Below are positions 15,038-24,720 of a stretch of DNA of 64,000 nucleotides, piece by piece. This DNA comes from Arthrobacter sp. Y81 (GTDB lineage Bacteria > Actinomycetota > Actinomycetes > Actinomycetales > Micrococcaceae): the NCBI RefSeq assembly GCF_002929335.1, contig NZ_PJIL01000011.1, positions 101,676 to 165,675 of the forward strand. The letters are read 5' to 3'. Each line of letters starts with the position of its first letter. The stretch's first letter is position 1. A model generated the notes under the pieces. That model saw only the letters and a program-made list of their open reading frames with translations, searched no databases and had not been told where the DNA came from. Position numbers and translations under genes: made by a program.

Positions 15038-16665
15038 GGCGCGGCCACCTCGGGATTGCGCGGGCCGGGTTCCCGCGCAGCAAGATTGAGCTGGGGCGCG
15101 CCAAGTTTCAGCTCGGTGCCGCCCAGGACGTCGCTGAACTCCTGGTCGTGGGTCACGGACACCACGGCCGTGCCGGCGTCGAGGAGTTCGGAGAGGAAGG
15201 ACGCCAGTTCCGCCCAGGTGTTGGCGTCCTGACCGAACGTGGGCTCATCGAGGATCAGCACCCGGGGATGGGCGGCCAGGACGGTGGCGACGGACAGCCT
15301 GCGCTTCTCGCCGCCTGAGAGTGTGTAAGGGTTCGCGTCGACGAGTTTGGTCAGCCGGAGGCGCTCCAGCAGTTCGTCCACGCGTTCCTCTCCGTGGCCC
15401 AGGTGCCGGGGGCCGAACATCAGCTCGTCCAGCACCCGGCCGGTGACGAACTGGTGCTCCGGCTCCTGGAACACGGTTCCGATCCGCGCGATCAGCTGAT
15501 CCGCCTTCCATTTGTACGGGTCGATTCCGGCGCCGTCACTGAGGTCGACCGTGGCGGATACCGTGCCCGCCACCGGCTGGAGCAGCCCGGCGAGGGTCAG
15601 GGCGAACGTGGATTTCCCGGAGCCGTTGGGGCCGGTGATGGTCAGCGCCTGTCCGGCCCGGACCTGCGCTGTGATGCCGGACTGCACCGGGACCGGTGGA
15701 ACGGTTTTGAAACGCCGGCGGCGGGGACGCTCGCGGGAAACCGCCAGGCTTTCCGCAGCCAGCAGCAGGTCCCCGTCAGCGGGCACTCCGGCACCGCGCC
15801 CGCCAGTGGCACCCGGCACTCCGGTGGCACCGGAACGCGTCCGGGTGGCAGGCACGTACCCGGGCACCCAGACGCCGGCGGCCACGAGCATGTCCCGGGC
15901 CTGCGCCAGGACCTGGTCCGGGGACCCGTCCAGGAGCACTGCGGATTCCGTGGCCGATCCCGGCTGCAGCACCACAATCCGGTCCACGAGGTCCTTCCAC
16001 ACGCCCACGCGGTGCTCCACCACCACCAGCGTTGCCCCCGTTTTGTCCAGGCACCGGCCCACGGCGTCGCGGACCTCCAGCACACCGTCGGGGTCAAGGT
16101 TGGCCGTGGGTTCGTCCAGGAGCAACAGTCCCGGGCGCATGGCGAGGATACCGGCGAGCGCAAGGCGCTGCTTCTGGCCGCCGGACAGGGCCGACGTCGG
16201 GTGGTCCAGCGGCAGGTGGGCCAGCCCGACGTCGTCGAGCGCCTCCCCCACACGCTTCCAGATGTCCCCGCGCGGTACGGACAGGTTTTCGGCGCCGAAG
16301 GCGACGTCGTCCCCCAAACGGGAGAGGACCACCTGCGTCTCGGGGTCCTGCTGCATCAGCCCGGCTCGCCCGCGCTGGGCGCGCGGCGGGGCGCCGTCGA
16401 TCAGCAGGGTGCCGGTCTCGTCGGAGTCCTCGGCGTCCGGGGTGCCCCCGTGGTGGGCGCCGGCGTCGCTGTCACCGAGCACTCCGGCAAGGGCATGCAG
16501 CAGCGTGGACTTGCCCGCGCCGGAGGGGCCGAGGAGCAGTACGCGTTCGCCCGGCTGAATTTCCAGGTCGAGGCCATGGACTGCCGGCTGGGACCGGCCG
16601 GCGTGCCGCCAGCCCCAGCCCCGGGCCGTGACCGCCGCGGGGCGGACGCTGTCGGAAAACGTCAT
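15034..16665 (-). CDS. ykoD: ECF transporter fused double ATPase
   Basis: 543 aa with two ABC ATPase domains in one chain. Domain 1 has Walker A GPSGAGKST (46-54), signature LSGGQKQR and LLLLDEPTANLDPDG. Domain 2 has Walker A GPNGSGKST (about 345), LSGGEKRRLS and LILDEPTFGQD. This is the YkoD-type EcfA-EcfA' fusion. It sits 16 bp after the YkoE-like S component and overlaps the T component, giving the ykoEDC order. Confidence 0.92.
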   Translation of the reverse strand: MTFSDSVRPAAVTARGWGWRHAGRSQPAVHGLDLEIQPGERVLLLGPSGAGKSTLLHALAGVLGDSDAGAHHGGTPDAEDSDETGTLLIDGAPPRAQRGRAGLMQQDPETQVVLSRLGDDVAFGAENLSVPRGDIWKRVGEALDDVGLAHLPLDHPTSALSGGQKQRLALAGILAMRPGLLLLDEPTANLDPDGVLEVRDAVGRCLDKTGATLVVVEHRVGVWKDLVDRIVVLQPGSATESAVLLDGSPDQVLAQARDMLVAAGVWVPGYVPATRTRSGATGVPGATGGRGAGVPADGDLLLAAESLAVSRERPRRRRFKTVPPVPVQSGITAQVRAGQALTITGPNGSGKSTFALTLAGLLQPVAGTVSATVDLSDGAGIDPYKWKADQLIARIGTVFQEPEHQFVTGRVLDELMFGPRHLGHGEERVDELLERLRLTKLVDANPYTLSGGEKRRLSVATVLAAHPRVLILDEPTFGQDANTWAELASFLSELLDAGTAVVSVTHDQEFSDVLGGTELKLGAPQLNLAAREPGPRNPEVAAP

Positions 16666-16681
16666 GAGCAGTGTGCCGTCA

Positions 16682-17314
16682 TCAGGAGAAGACGGGCTCC
16701 GTGGCTGCCTTGCGGGAGGCGAAGGAGCTCAGCACGCCGGTCCTGGCCAGGCCGCGCGTGGCGATCCAGGACAGCGCCCCAGCGATGATGGCGCCTGAGA
16801 TGGCGGTGAAGATGATGTAGGCCAGTTTGTCACCGGCAGCGTATGCGATGTTCCAGCCCCACGGCGCGAACGCATCGTTCAGTCCGCAGAAGAAGCCTGC
16901 CGCGGCACCGGCCAGCAGCGAAACGGGCAGGTTGAACTTCTTGTAGACGAACACGGCGAAAATGATTTCCGCGCCGAGGCCCTGCACGAAGCCGGAGAAC
17001 AGCACGGACGCGCCGTACTGCGAGCCCATGATCAGCTCCCCGGTGGCAGCCACGGTTTCGCAGAAGATGGCAGCGCCCGGTTTGCGGATGATCAGCATGC
17101 CCAGGACGGCGGGAATCATCCAGCCGCCGGCGATGAGGCCGGTCAGCGGCGGGTAGACGGCGTTCATGGGCGGCGAAACAGCGGCGGCACCCTGGGACCA
17201 CGCCCAGAAAATAACTCCGCCGGCCACGGCGATCAACGCGGCAACAACAATGTCCACCACGCGCCAGCTCTTCTTGCCGTGGTGCAACGTCTGCTTTGCA
17301 GAAATATCAGTCAT
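16682..17314 (-). CDS. ykoE: ECF transporter S component, YkoE family (thiamine/HMP)
   Basis: 210 aa with about five membrane segments. Substrate-site residues sit in SPPMNAVYPPLTGLIAGGWMIP and FCGLNDAFAPWGWN, as in YkoE thiamine/hydroxymethylpyrimidine binders. ATG 17314 is preceded by AGGAGG six bases upstream; the longer open frame would run back through the TPP riboswitch and is rejected. First gene of ykoEDC. Confidence 0.88.
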   Translation of the reverse strand: MTDISAKQTLHHGKKSWRVVDIVVAALIAVAGGVIFWAWSQGAAAVSPPMNAVYPPLTGLIAGGWMIPAVLGMLIIRKPGAAIFCETVAATGELIMGSQYGASVLFSGFVQGLGAEIIFAVFVYKKFNLPVSLLAGAAAGFFCGLNDAFAPWGWNIAYAAGDKLAYIIFTAISGAIIAGALSWIATRGLARTGVLSSFASRKAATEPVFS

Positions 17315-17399
17315 GTCTTCCTCCTGAGGTACAGGAGGGGAGAGTGCTTCCCGGCCGGACCGCGGCTTCCGCCGCCTGCTGCCGGACACTCTGAGAACT

Positions 17400-17525
17400 C
17401 GACTCCCTTGCGCCGGTACTAACCGGATCAGGTTCGAGGGTCTGCGGCTGTCCGCACTCTCAGCGCCCGCCTCCGGTTCCCCTGGACTGCTCCAGTGATG
17501 CCCGACGGCGACGCTCCCCTGTCGT
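17400..17525 (-). promoter_or_regulatory. TPP (thiamine pyrophosphate) riboswitch
   Basis: Read on the minus strand: GGGGAGC, then GCGCTGAGAGTGC (the CTGAGA pyrimidine-sensor element), then CCCTCGAACCTGATCCGG and TTAGTACCGGCGCAAGGGAG. This matches the conserved THI element. It ends about 85 nt before the YkoE start, so thiamine repression of the transporter is expected. Confidence 0.95.
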
Positions 17526-17705
17526 ATCAAATCGCCCTTGTGGGCGTTGATCAGTTTACACCCGGGGGCCCGCGAAATCCCGGGGGAAGTTGTCACATTC
17601 GGGCGGCCCGCCGCCTTGTTCCGGGGACGAGGCTGACCGTGCTCCGCGCACCGATGGGGCTAGGCTAGGGGAAGCCCTGTTTCCGTCGCCTTAGGAGTAC
17701 CTGGA

Positions 17706-17969
17706 ATGAGTCTTTTCATCAAGCTGCTTGGAACCGGAGTGAGCCTGCTGGCCGGATTCGCCGGCACCAAGGCCGTTGACGTTGTCTGGGAAAAGGTCAC
17801 CGGCAGGAAGCCGCCCAAGGGCGACAAGGATGACGTTCCCACCACCCTGCGCAGCGCCCTGACCTTTGCCCTGATTTCGGCAGCCGTCAGCGCGATCATC
17901 CAGGTTTTGGCCAACCGCGGCACCCAGCGTGCCATCACCCGCTTCGCCAAGAGCCAGGACATCGTCTAG
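17706..17969 (+). CDS. DUF4235 small membrane protein
   Basis: 87 aa. Hydrophobic segments at about 5-22 and 50-68 flank a polar loop with VWEKVTGRKPPKGD, the DUF4235 pattern common in actinobacteria. It is predicted to be an inner-membrane protein with two helices. ATG 17706 follows AGGAG; a TAGGCT -10-like box is at 17661. Function unknown. Confidence 0.8.
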   Translation: MSLFIKLLGTGVSLLAGFAGTKAVDVVWEKVTGRKPPKGDKDDVPTTLRSALTFALISAAVSAIIQVLANRGTQRAITRFAKSQDIV

Positions 17970-18047
17970 CAGTCAGCGCTTCCACGGCGCCGGCGTCCGG
18001 GCCCCGCGGGTGAGTCCGGGCCCCAGGCTTAGGCCGGGCATCCAGGC

Positions 18048-18455
18048 TTAGGCCGGGCCGCTTGCTTCGTCGTCGTCCGCGTCACGTTTGTCGGCGGCTT
18101 TCTGCACCACGGCTTCCAGCTCGTCCGTGGTGAGGAGTTCCCTGTGCAGGTGCTTGGTGCGGTACCCGGCCCTGCCCACCATGTGCGCGGACACCGGCAC
18201 GGTGAGCAGCTGGAAGATCCACGCCACAAACAACACGGGCCACACCCACCAGGTCCGCAGCTGCAGGCCCACCGCTGCCAGCAGCAGGAAGAGGCCCAGC
18301 ACCTGGGGCTTGGTGGCGGCGTGCATCCTGCTCATCAGGTCGGGGAAGCGCAGCAGGCCAACGGCCGCGCCGAGGGACATCAGGGCGCCCACCACCATGA
18401 AGACGGCAGAGACCGTGTCAATGACTGTGTCCACGCCGGATACCTCAGGATTCAT
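18048..18455 (-). CDS. mrpG: Mrp antiporter subunit G
   Basis: 135 aa with three membrane helices. The family core is GLLRFPDLMSRMHAATKPQVLG. The C-terminal ~45 residues are a charged cytoplasmic tail ending EASGPA. It overlaps MrpF by 11 bp and is the last gene of mrpABCDEFG. A 16-bp direct repeat (18023-18038, 18042-18057) includes the TAA stop. Confidence 0.92.
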   Translation of the reverse strand: MNPEVSGVDTVIDTVSAVFMVVGALMSLGAAVGLLRFPDLMSRMHAATKPQVLGLFLLLAAVGLQLRTWWVWPVLFVAWIFQLLTVPVSAHMVGRAGYRTKHLHRELLTTDELEAVVQKAADKRDADDDEASGPA

Positions 18456-18723
18456 TGGGCTGCTCCCGCCGGTCCGCCACGAAGCGGGCCACGGTCACGG
18501 ACCCGATGAACCCGATGATGGACAGCGCCACGAGCAGCATCAGGTTGTTCAGATGCCGGTTGACGGCCATGTCTATGCAGAGCGTGGCCCCGATGATGGC
18601 CAGCAGCACGTCGGAGGCAAGGACCCGGTCCAGCAGGGACGGGCCGATGGCGATGCGGACAATTGCCCCGGCCGCCGCGAGGGACAGGATCACAGCGGTC
18701 ACGGTCAGCACGATCTCCATCAT
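18445..18723 (-). CDS. mrpF: Mrp antiporter subunit F
   Basis: 92 aa, three helices. The core RIAIGPSLLDRVLASDVLLA is diagnostic for MrpF/MnhF. It overlaps both neighbours by a few bases. It is part of the hetero-oligomeric Na+/H+ antiporter in the cytoplasmic membrane. Confidence 0.93.
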   Translation of the reverse strand: MMEIVLTVTAVILSLAAAGAIVRIAIGPSLLDRVLASDVLLAIIGATLCIDMAVNRHLNNLMLLVALSIIGFIGSVTVARFVADRREQPNES

Positions 18724-19265
18724 GAGGCCACCTCCTGTTTCAGCTCGGCAAGTTCCTCTTTGGTGCCCATGATCCTGATCAGCCCGGCCTCGGTGTCCCG
18801 GACTTCCTTACGCAGGCTCATCACGTCCTCCCCGTTGCGGACGTTCAGTCCATGGATGTACAGCGTGGACGTGGAGCGGTCCACCTCCACCACCAGCGAG
18901 CCGGGAATCAGCGAGATGACGTGGCCGGTGGCGGTCACCATCAGGTCCGAATGGCTGCGGAGCTGGACGGCCACGACGGCGTTGCTCACCTTAGGACCGC
19001 GGGCCACGGCCAGGTAGAGCACCTGGAAGCTGGCGGCCACCACCTTGCCCAGGAACACGATCGCGAACGGGACGGCACGCACAACGCTGAAGCGGCCGCC
19101 CAGTTCCACCGGGGGCAGGTAGAACAGCCTGGCCACCACCACCGCGATGAGCGCCCCGAACAGGAGGTTGCCGGGGCTGAAGTCCTGCCAGAGCGCCGCC
19201 CAGACAAACACCAGCCAGACCAGGAGCGGCAGCTCCTGGCGGAGGGAGATCCGCCGTCGGCTCAT
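18720..19265 (-). CDS. mrpE: Mrp antiporter subunit E
   Basis: 181 aa. Two N-terminal helices are followed by a soluble C-terminal region with VVAVQLRSHSDLMVTATGH, SLIPGSLVVEVD and LYIHGLNV. These are the conserved MrpE elements (usual length 160-180). 4-bp overlaps tie it to MrpD and MrpF. Confidence 0.93.
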   Translation of the reverse strand: MSRRRISLRQELPLLVWLVFVWAALWQDFSPGNLLFGALIAVVVARLFYLPPVELGGRFSVVRAVPFAIVFLGKVVAASFQVLYLAVARGPKVSNAVVAVQLRSHSDLMVTATGHVISLIPGSLVVEVDRSTSTLYIHGLNVRNGEDVMSLRKEVRDTEAGLIRIMGTKEELAELKQEVAS

Positions 19266-20881
19266 TTGTGCGCCTCCTGCCGGGCAGGTTCAGGCTGGGC
19301 AATCGGGGGCACCGGCGCGTTCTCGCCCAGCACCGCCTGGATGTAGGCGGACCGGTCCAGCATCTCGACGGCGGACTGGTCCGCCACCCGGAACAGCGGC
19401 CCGGCGAAGACGGTAAGCGCCACGCCGAAGATCACCAACCCCAGGGTTGATCCCACCATGGTCCGCGGCAGCAGCGTGACATTGCGCTTGCCCGCACGGT
19501 CGCCCGAATCGGCGTCCTCGGGGGAGGCCAGCAGCACGGGATCCGGGTTCTCAGCGTCCTCAGGCTTGCGCCAGAACGCACGGTTCCATACCCGGGCAAT
19601 GGCCAGGAGCGTCAGCAGGCTGGTCAGGACGCCGCCGATCACCAAGGCATAGGCCAGCGGTGTGCCGAGCGCCACGCCGGCCTGCATCAGCCCAAGCTTT
19701 CCCAGGAAGCCCGAGAACGGGGGGATCCCGGCCAGGTTCATGGCGGGAACGAAGAACAGCAGGGCAAGCACCGGGGACAGCTTGGCGAGTCCGGCAACGC
19801 GGTCGATCGACGAGCTTCCGCCGCGTCGTTCGATCAGGCCCGTAACCAGGAACAGGCTGGTCTGGATGGTGATGTGGTGGGCCACATAGAACACCGCCGC
19901 GCCCAGCCCCGCCACGGAGGACATGGCCAGCCCGAACACCATGTAGCCGATGTGGCTTACCAGGGTGAAGGAGAGCAGACGCTTGATGTCGCTCTGCGCC
20001 AACGCGCCCAGGATTCCGACCACCATGGTCAGCAGCGCCGCCACCATCAGGGGAGTGTTCAGCGAATCCCCCGGAAAGAGGAGCGTCTCGGTGCGCACCA
20101 TCGCGTAGACGCCCACTTTGGTCAGCAGGCCGGCGAACACGGCAGTGACGGGTGCCGGCGCCGTCGGGTACGAGTCAGGCAGCCAGAAGGACAGCGGGAA
20201 GACGGCCGCCTTGATGCCGAATGCCACGAGCAGCATCACGTGCAGCAGCATCTGCGTTCCCGGGTCCAGGTCCGCCAGCTTGATGGCCAGGTCAGCCATG
20301 TTGATGGTTCCGGTAGCCCCGTAGATCATGGCGATCGCGATCAGGAACAGGACGGATGACACCACGGAGACCACCACATAGGTCACGCCGGCGCGGATGC
20401 GGGGGCCGGTTCCGCCGAGGGTCATCAGCACGTAGCTGGCTGTCAGCAGGATCTCGAACCCCACATAGAGGTTGAAAAGGTCCCCTGACAGGAACGCGTT
20501 GGACACCCCGGCCACCAGGATCAGGTAGGTGGGGTGGAAGATCGACAGCGGGGCGTCCTGGTCGCCGTCGGCCATGCCTTGGCCGGTGGCGTACACCAGC
20601 ACCGCGAGGCTGACCGTGGAGGAGACCACCAGCATCAGGGAGGAGAACTGGTCCACTACCATCACGATGCCCCACGGCGGCAGCCAGCCGCCGATGTTGA
20701 CGGCCGCGGTTCCGCCGTCCCACACGGAAGCCAGCAGGATGCACTCCAGCAGGAGGGTCAGGGACAGCAGCGTGATGCTGACCACCCGCTGGGCCCGCGA
20801 GTGCCGGATCAGCACGAACGTCAGGGCGGCACCGAGGATGGGAAGTACGACGGCGAGCGGGGCAAAGCTTGCGATGTTCAC
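19262..20881 (-). CDS. mrpD: Mrp antiporter subunit D (NuoN/NuoM-like)
   Basis: 539 aa, about 14 helices. It shows SGDLFNLYVGFEILLTASYVL, the KAAVFPLSFWLPDSYPTAPAP proton-path segment and SDIKRLLSFTLVSHIGYM, as in complex-I antiporter-like subunits. The C-terminal ~80 residues are partly soluble. Overlaps of 4 bp link it to MrpC and MrpE. Confidence 0.95.
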   Translation of the reverse strand: MNIASFAPLAVVLPILGAALTFVLIRHSRAQRVVSITLLSLTLLLECILLASVWDGGTAAVNIGGWLPPWGIVMVVDQFSSLMLVVSSTVSLAVLVYATGQGMADGDQDAPLSIFHPTYLILVAGVSNAFLSGDLFNLYVGFEILLTASYVLMTLGGTGPRIRAGVTYVVVSVVSSVLFLIAIAMIYGATGTINMADLAIKLADLDPGTQMLLHVMLLVAFGIKAAVFPLSFWLPDSYPTAPAPVTAVFAGLLTKVGVYAMVRTETLLFPGDSLNTPLMVAALLTMVVGILGALAQSDIKRLLSFTLVSHIGYMVFGLAMSSVAGLGAAVFYVAHHITIQTSLFLVTGLIERRGGSSSIDRVAGLAKLSPVLALLFFVPAMNLAGIPPFSGFLGKLGLMQAGVALGTPLAYALVIGGVLTSLLTLLAIARVWNRAFWRKPEDAENPDPVLLASPEDADSGDRAGKRNVTLLPRTMVGSTLGLVIFGVALTVFAGPLFRVADQSAVEMLDRSAYIQAVLGENAPVPPIAQPEPARQEAHK

Positions 20882-21465
20882 TTCACACCTCCTTCCGGGC
20901 CGGGGGCCACGTTTTGGGAGCCGGGCTGCTCTTCCGCGGCGGCGTCTTTGGCCCGGATGCTGTGGTCCCCCGCTTTCACGGTGGCGTGCTCCGGGCTCTC
21001 GTCGGAAACGCCCGAATCGGAAATTCCCCTGCCGTCGGATCCGATCATGGTCAGCGGAAACTCGGACGTCTCAACGGGGACCTCGGAATCGTCCTCTGCA
21101 TCGAAGCTGGGGGTTTCGGCCACCCGGATGTCTTCGACGTCGTCCTGGATCTCATCTTGGCGGGCCAGCACCCATGAACGGTAGATGATGCCCAGCATGA
21201 ACGCGGTCACCGCGAAGGAGATCACGATCGAGGTCAGGATCAGCGCCTGCGGGAGGGGGTCGTTGTAATCCCGGGGGTCCGTGTCCTTGCTGAACATGGG
21301 TGCCAGGCCGGCGTAGCCGCCGGTGGCCAGGATCAGCAGGTTGGTCGCGTTGGCCAGCAGCATCAGGCCCAGGAGCACCCGGGTGAGGCTTCGTTCCATA
21401 ATCAGGTAGATGCCACAGGCATAGAGGGCTCCCATGACCGTCAGCAGTGTCAGGTTGACGTTCAT
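20878..21465 (-). CDS. mrpC: Mrp antiporter subunit C (NuoK-like) with long C-terminal tail
   Basis: 195 aa. Residues 1-115 form the three-helix NuoK-like core (GIYLIMERSLTRVLLGLMLL, DPLPQALILTSIVISFA). The remaining ~80 residues are an acidic, disordered-looking cytoplasmic extension rich in Glu, Ser and Gly. Typical MrpC is 110-130 aa. The tail is in frame, with no sign of a frameshift. Confidence 0.92.
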   Translation of the reverse strand: MNVNLTLLTVMGALYACGIYLIMERSLTRVLLGLMLLANATNLLILATGGYAGLAPMFSKDTDPRDYNDPLPQALILTSIVISFAVTAFMLGIIYRSWVLARQDEIQDDVEDIRVAETPSFDAEDDSEVPVETSEFPLTMIGSDGRGISDSGVSDESPEHATVKAGDHSIRAKDAAAEEQPGSQNVAPGPEGGVK

Positions 21466-24400
21466 GCTTTCCCCCTCCCGGTAGTCTCCGCGGGAACCCC
21501 GTCCGGTTCCTGGCCTTCGGTCTCGCCGGCCGGGCGCTCTTCAAAGTGTTCATCGATTTCGGCGCCAAGGCTGCGCAGCACGTCCAGCACCAGCCCCACC
21601 ACCACGATGTAGACGCCAATGTCGAAAATGGTGGAGGTGACGAACTTGATGTCGCCGAACACCGGCATCCACAGTTCGATGATGGCGCTCTGGAAGACCT
21701 GGCCGCCGAGCAGCAGCGGAACCACCCCCGACGCCGCGGCCGTGGCCAGCCCGATGCCCAGGAGTGTTCCCGCGCCCACCGGGGTGGCTTCCCGCAATTC
21801 GAAGCGGCCGCCGGCGAGGTACCGGATGGTCAGGGCGAGCCCGGCCATCAGCCCGCCGGCGAAGCCGCCGCCGGGAAGGTTATGGCCGGCAAGGAGGAGG
21901 TAGATGGAGAAAACGACCATTGAGTGGAACACCAGCCGGGTGACCACTTCGAAGATGATGGAGCGCCGTTCGGGAGCCATGGTGCGTCCTGCGACGAGCC
22001 AGGCGTCCCGGGTGGAAGCTGCAAACTTGCGGGTCAGGGCCAGTGCGGCGCTGTCACGGGAGCTCTGGCCGGCAACGGACCGCCGGCCCACCGTGCCTTC
22101 GGCCACTGAAGAGGAGGACCGGATGCCGTCGCCGCGCCCCTTCACGAAGATGAGGCTGGCCACGCCGGTGGCGGCAAGCGCGAGCACGGAGATCTCGCCG
22201 AAGGTGTCCCACGCCCGGATGTCCACGAGGGTGACGTTCACGACGTTGAGTCCCCCGCCGCCTTCGTAGGCGAGCCGCGGGAACTCCAGGGAGACGGGCG
22301 TCGCGATCCGGGCGCCCATGGCGTAGATGGCCACGAAGATCATGGTGACGCCGAACGCCACCCCGATGATCACGCGGATCACGCGGTACTTGCCGCCGGT
22401 GCGGTCCCGGAGCTCCGCAGGCAGGCTGCGCATGGCGAGGACGAACGCCACCAGGATGATGGTTTCCACCAGCATCTGGGTCAAGGCCAGGTCCGGTGCG
22501 CCCTGCAGTGCGAACATGAGGGCGATGCCGTAGCCGGTCACGGAGACCATCAGCACCGCGAGGAACCGCTTGTTCGCCCGCACGGCAGCCAGCGCCCCGA
22601 TCACGATGCCGGCCCCCGCCACGAGCTGCAGCGGCGAATTGGGATCAATGAAGTACAGCCCGTCCGGCAGGGGCTTCCCTGCGATGATCAGGGCGGTGAG
22701 GGGAAGCACGACCGCCACTGTGAGAATCACGGCAAGGTAGAAGAACAGCGAACCACGCTGCGTGCGTCCCGTGACCCAGACCGCCACGTCATCCAGGGCG
22801 CCGATGGCCACCTGGTAGGCGCGGTCGCCGTCCACCCAGGCCGGCACCAGGCTCTGACCCCGCGCAACGAGGTTGCGTCCGTAGAACATGGCCACGCCCA
22901 GCACGAAGGTGATGGCCGTCAGGCCGAGCGCGGGGGTAAATCCGTGCCACAGCGCGAGGTGCCCTGCCGCGCTTGCCGGATCGCCGCCGTCGTGCACGAA
23001 TTCCGCGGCGTACGGCTGGATCCACTCGTCCACCGGCGCCGGCCACAGGCCGTAGACGATGGTGAGCAGGCTCAGCAGGGCCGGGGCGGCCAGGAAGGAC
23101 GGCTTGATGGCTTTGAACGGTGTGGGCTCGATGCCCGGCTTTGCCGCGAAGGCGCCCCACATGAAGCGTGCGCTGTAGGCGAACGTGAGGATGGATCCCA
23201 GCACCAGCCCTGCGAGCACCACCAGTCCCCAGGGGTTGGGCTGGCCGGCGGCGTCAGGGGAGGTGCCGTAGTGCACGAAGGCCTCGAACACTGATTCCTT
23301 GGCCACAAAGCCTGCCAGCGGCGGGATTCCGGCCATCGAGGCGGCCCCGATGGCCGCGACGACAGCCAGCGCCCGGGATGACTTGTAGACCCCGGACAAC
23401 TTGCGCAGGTCACGGGTTCCGGACTGGTGGTCGATGATGCCCACCACCAGGAACAGGGTGGCTTTGAAGAGCCCGTGGGCCAGGAGCAGTGCCAGTCCCG
23501 CCAACGCAGCATCCGGTTTACCGAGCCCCACCACCATGGTGAGGAAGCCCAGCTGGCTGACTGTGCCATAGGCGAGGATGAGCTTGATATCCGTCTGCCG
23601 GAGCGCCCGGTACCCGCCCACCAGCATGGTGGCCAGGCCCAGGACCAGCACCATGGGCAGCCAGTAGGCCGTTTCCGCGAACCCCGGCGCCAGGCGTGCC
23701 ACAAGGTAGACGCCGGCCTTCACCATCGCCGCGGCATGAAGGTACGCGCTCACGGGCGTGGGCGCCGCCATGGCGCCCGGGAGCCAGAAATGGAACGGGA
23801 TCAGTGCCGACTTCGTCACGGCACCGATGAGGATCAGTACGACGGCGGCGGCCACGGCTCCTGCTGCCGGCCCGCCGGCAAGCTCCGGAGCCTGCTCCAG
23901 GATGGCTGAAATCCGATAGGTTCCGGCGCTGAAACCCAAAATAATGAGGCCCACCAGCATGGCCAGGCCGCCCGCCGTGGTGACCATCAGGGCCTGCAGG
24001 GCAGAGCGTCTGGCGGAAAGCCTGGTGCGGGCGTAGCCGATCAGCAGGTACGACAGGACGGTGGTGAGTTCCCAGAAAATGAACATCAGGAGCAGGTCGT
24101 CGGCCGTGACCAGGCCGAACATCGCCCCGGCAAAGGCCAGGAGCTGGGCGCCGAAGCCGCCCAGGTTGCTGTCCTTGTTCTTGAAGTAGCGCGCGCAGTA
24201 GACCAGCACCAGCGCGCCCACCCCGAGCACCAGCAGGGACATGATCCAAGCCAGGGCGTCCATCCGGAACGCGAGTTCGATCTTGAGTTCGGGGATCCAG
24301 GGCAGGATCTCGGTTACTGCGCCGCCCGGGGAGGGTGGTGCCGCGGAGGCTTGGCCAGCCGCGCCCTGGTACACGGCGTCACGCTGCAGAAGCAGCCAGA

Positions 24401-24515
24401 CGAAGGAGCCTGCGGGGACCGCGGCCAGCGCGTAGAACGAGTTCCTGCGGAATTTCCGGAACAGGAACGGCGCCACAGCGGCCACCGCGAAATGCACGGC
24501 AAGGACTGTGATCAC
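21462..24515 (-). CDS. mrpA: Fused Mrp antiporter subunits A and B
   Basis: 1017 aa. Residues 1-~780 are the NuoL-like MrpA (LFIFWELTTVLSYLLIGY, SALIPFHFWLPGAMAAPTPVSAYLHAA, KLILAYGTVSQLGFLTMVVG). The C-terminal ~170 residues are MrpB (YLLLAGHNLPGGGFAGGLMAG), joined by a soluble linker. GTG 24515 has GGAG seven bases upstream. It heads the seven-function mrp operon for Na+/H+ exchange, pH and osmotic homeostasis. The A-B fusion is usual in actinobacteria. Confidence 0.95.
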   Translation of the reverse strand: MITVLAVHFAVAAVAPFLFRKFRRNSFYALAAVPAGSFVWLLLQRDAVYQGAAGQASAAPPSPGGAVTEILPWIPELKIELAFRMDALAWIMSLLVLGVGALVLVYCARYFKNKDSNLGGFGAQLLAFAGAMFGLVTADDLLLMFIFWELTTVLSYLLIGYARTRLSARRSALQALMVTTAGGLAMLVGLIILGFSAGTYRISAILEQAPELAGGPAAGAVAAAVVLILIGAVTKSALIPFHFWLPGAMAAPTPVSAYLHAAAMVKAGVYLVARLAPGFAETAYWLPMVLVLGLATMLVGGYRALRQTDIKLILAYGTVSQLGFLTMVVGLGKPDAALAGLALLLAHGLFKATLFLVVGIIDHQSGTRDLRKLSGVYKSSRALAVVAAIGAASMAGIPPLAGFVAKESVFEAFVHYGTSPDAAGQPNPWGLVVLAGLVLGSILTFAYSARFMWGAFAAKPGIEPTPFKAIKPSFLAAPALLSLLTIVYGLWPAPVDEWIQPYAAEFVHDGGDPASAAGHLALWHGFTPALGLTAITFVLGVAMFYGRNLVARGQSLVPAWVDGDRAYQVAIGALDDVAVWVTGRTQRGSLFFYLAVILTVAVVLPLTALIIAGKPLPDGLYFIDPNSPLQLVAGAGIVIGALAAVRANKRFLAVLMVSVTGYGIALMFALQGAPDLALTQMLVETIILVAFVLAMRSLPAELRDRTGGKYRVIRVIIGVAFGVTMIFVAIYAMGARIATPVSLEFPRLAYEGGGGLNVVNVTLVDIRAWDTFGEISVLALAATGVASLIFVKGRGDGIRSSSSVAEGTVGRRSVAGQSSRDSAALALTRKFAASTRDAWLVAGRTMAPERRSIIFEVVTRLVFHSMVVFSIYLLLAGHNLPGGGFAGGLMAGLALTIRYLAGGRFELREATPVGAGTLLGIGLATAAASGVVPLLLGGQVFQSAIIELWMPVFGDIKFVTSTIFDIGVYIVVVGLVLDVLRSLGAEIDEHFEERPAGETEGQEPDGVPAETTGRGKA

Positions 24516-24720
24516 TGGTTATCTCCGCAACGTCAGGAATTCGATTGTCAAAAGTTGGAGCAGGCGGTTATTCGTCGGGTTCGGTGCCCACAGTTTATCA
24601 AGCGGATGCAAACACTTTCGACACGCAGGGGGGCCGCTGCCGGGCGGATTCCCCGTGACTCCGGGGAGTTTCCACCTTCCGTTAACTCGTCGTTGCGCTT
24701 AGGGCGGATAGCATCAGCCT

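Noticed and set aside
17315..17596. Extended YkoE open frame
   Set aside because: It would translate the TPP riboswitch; ATG 17314 has an AGGAGG site.
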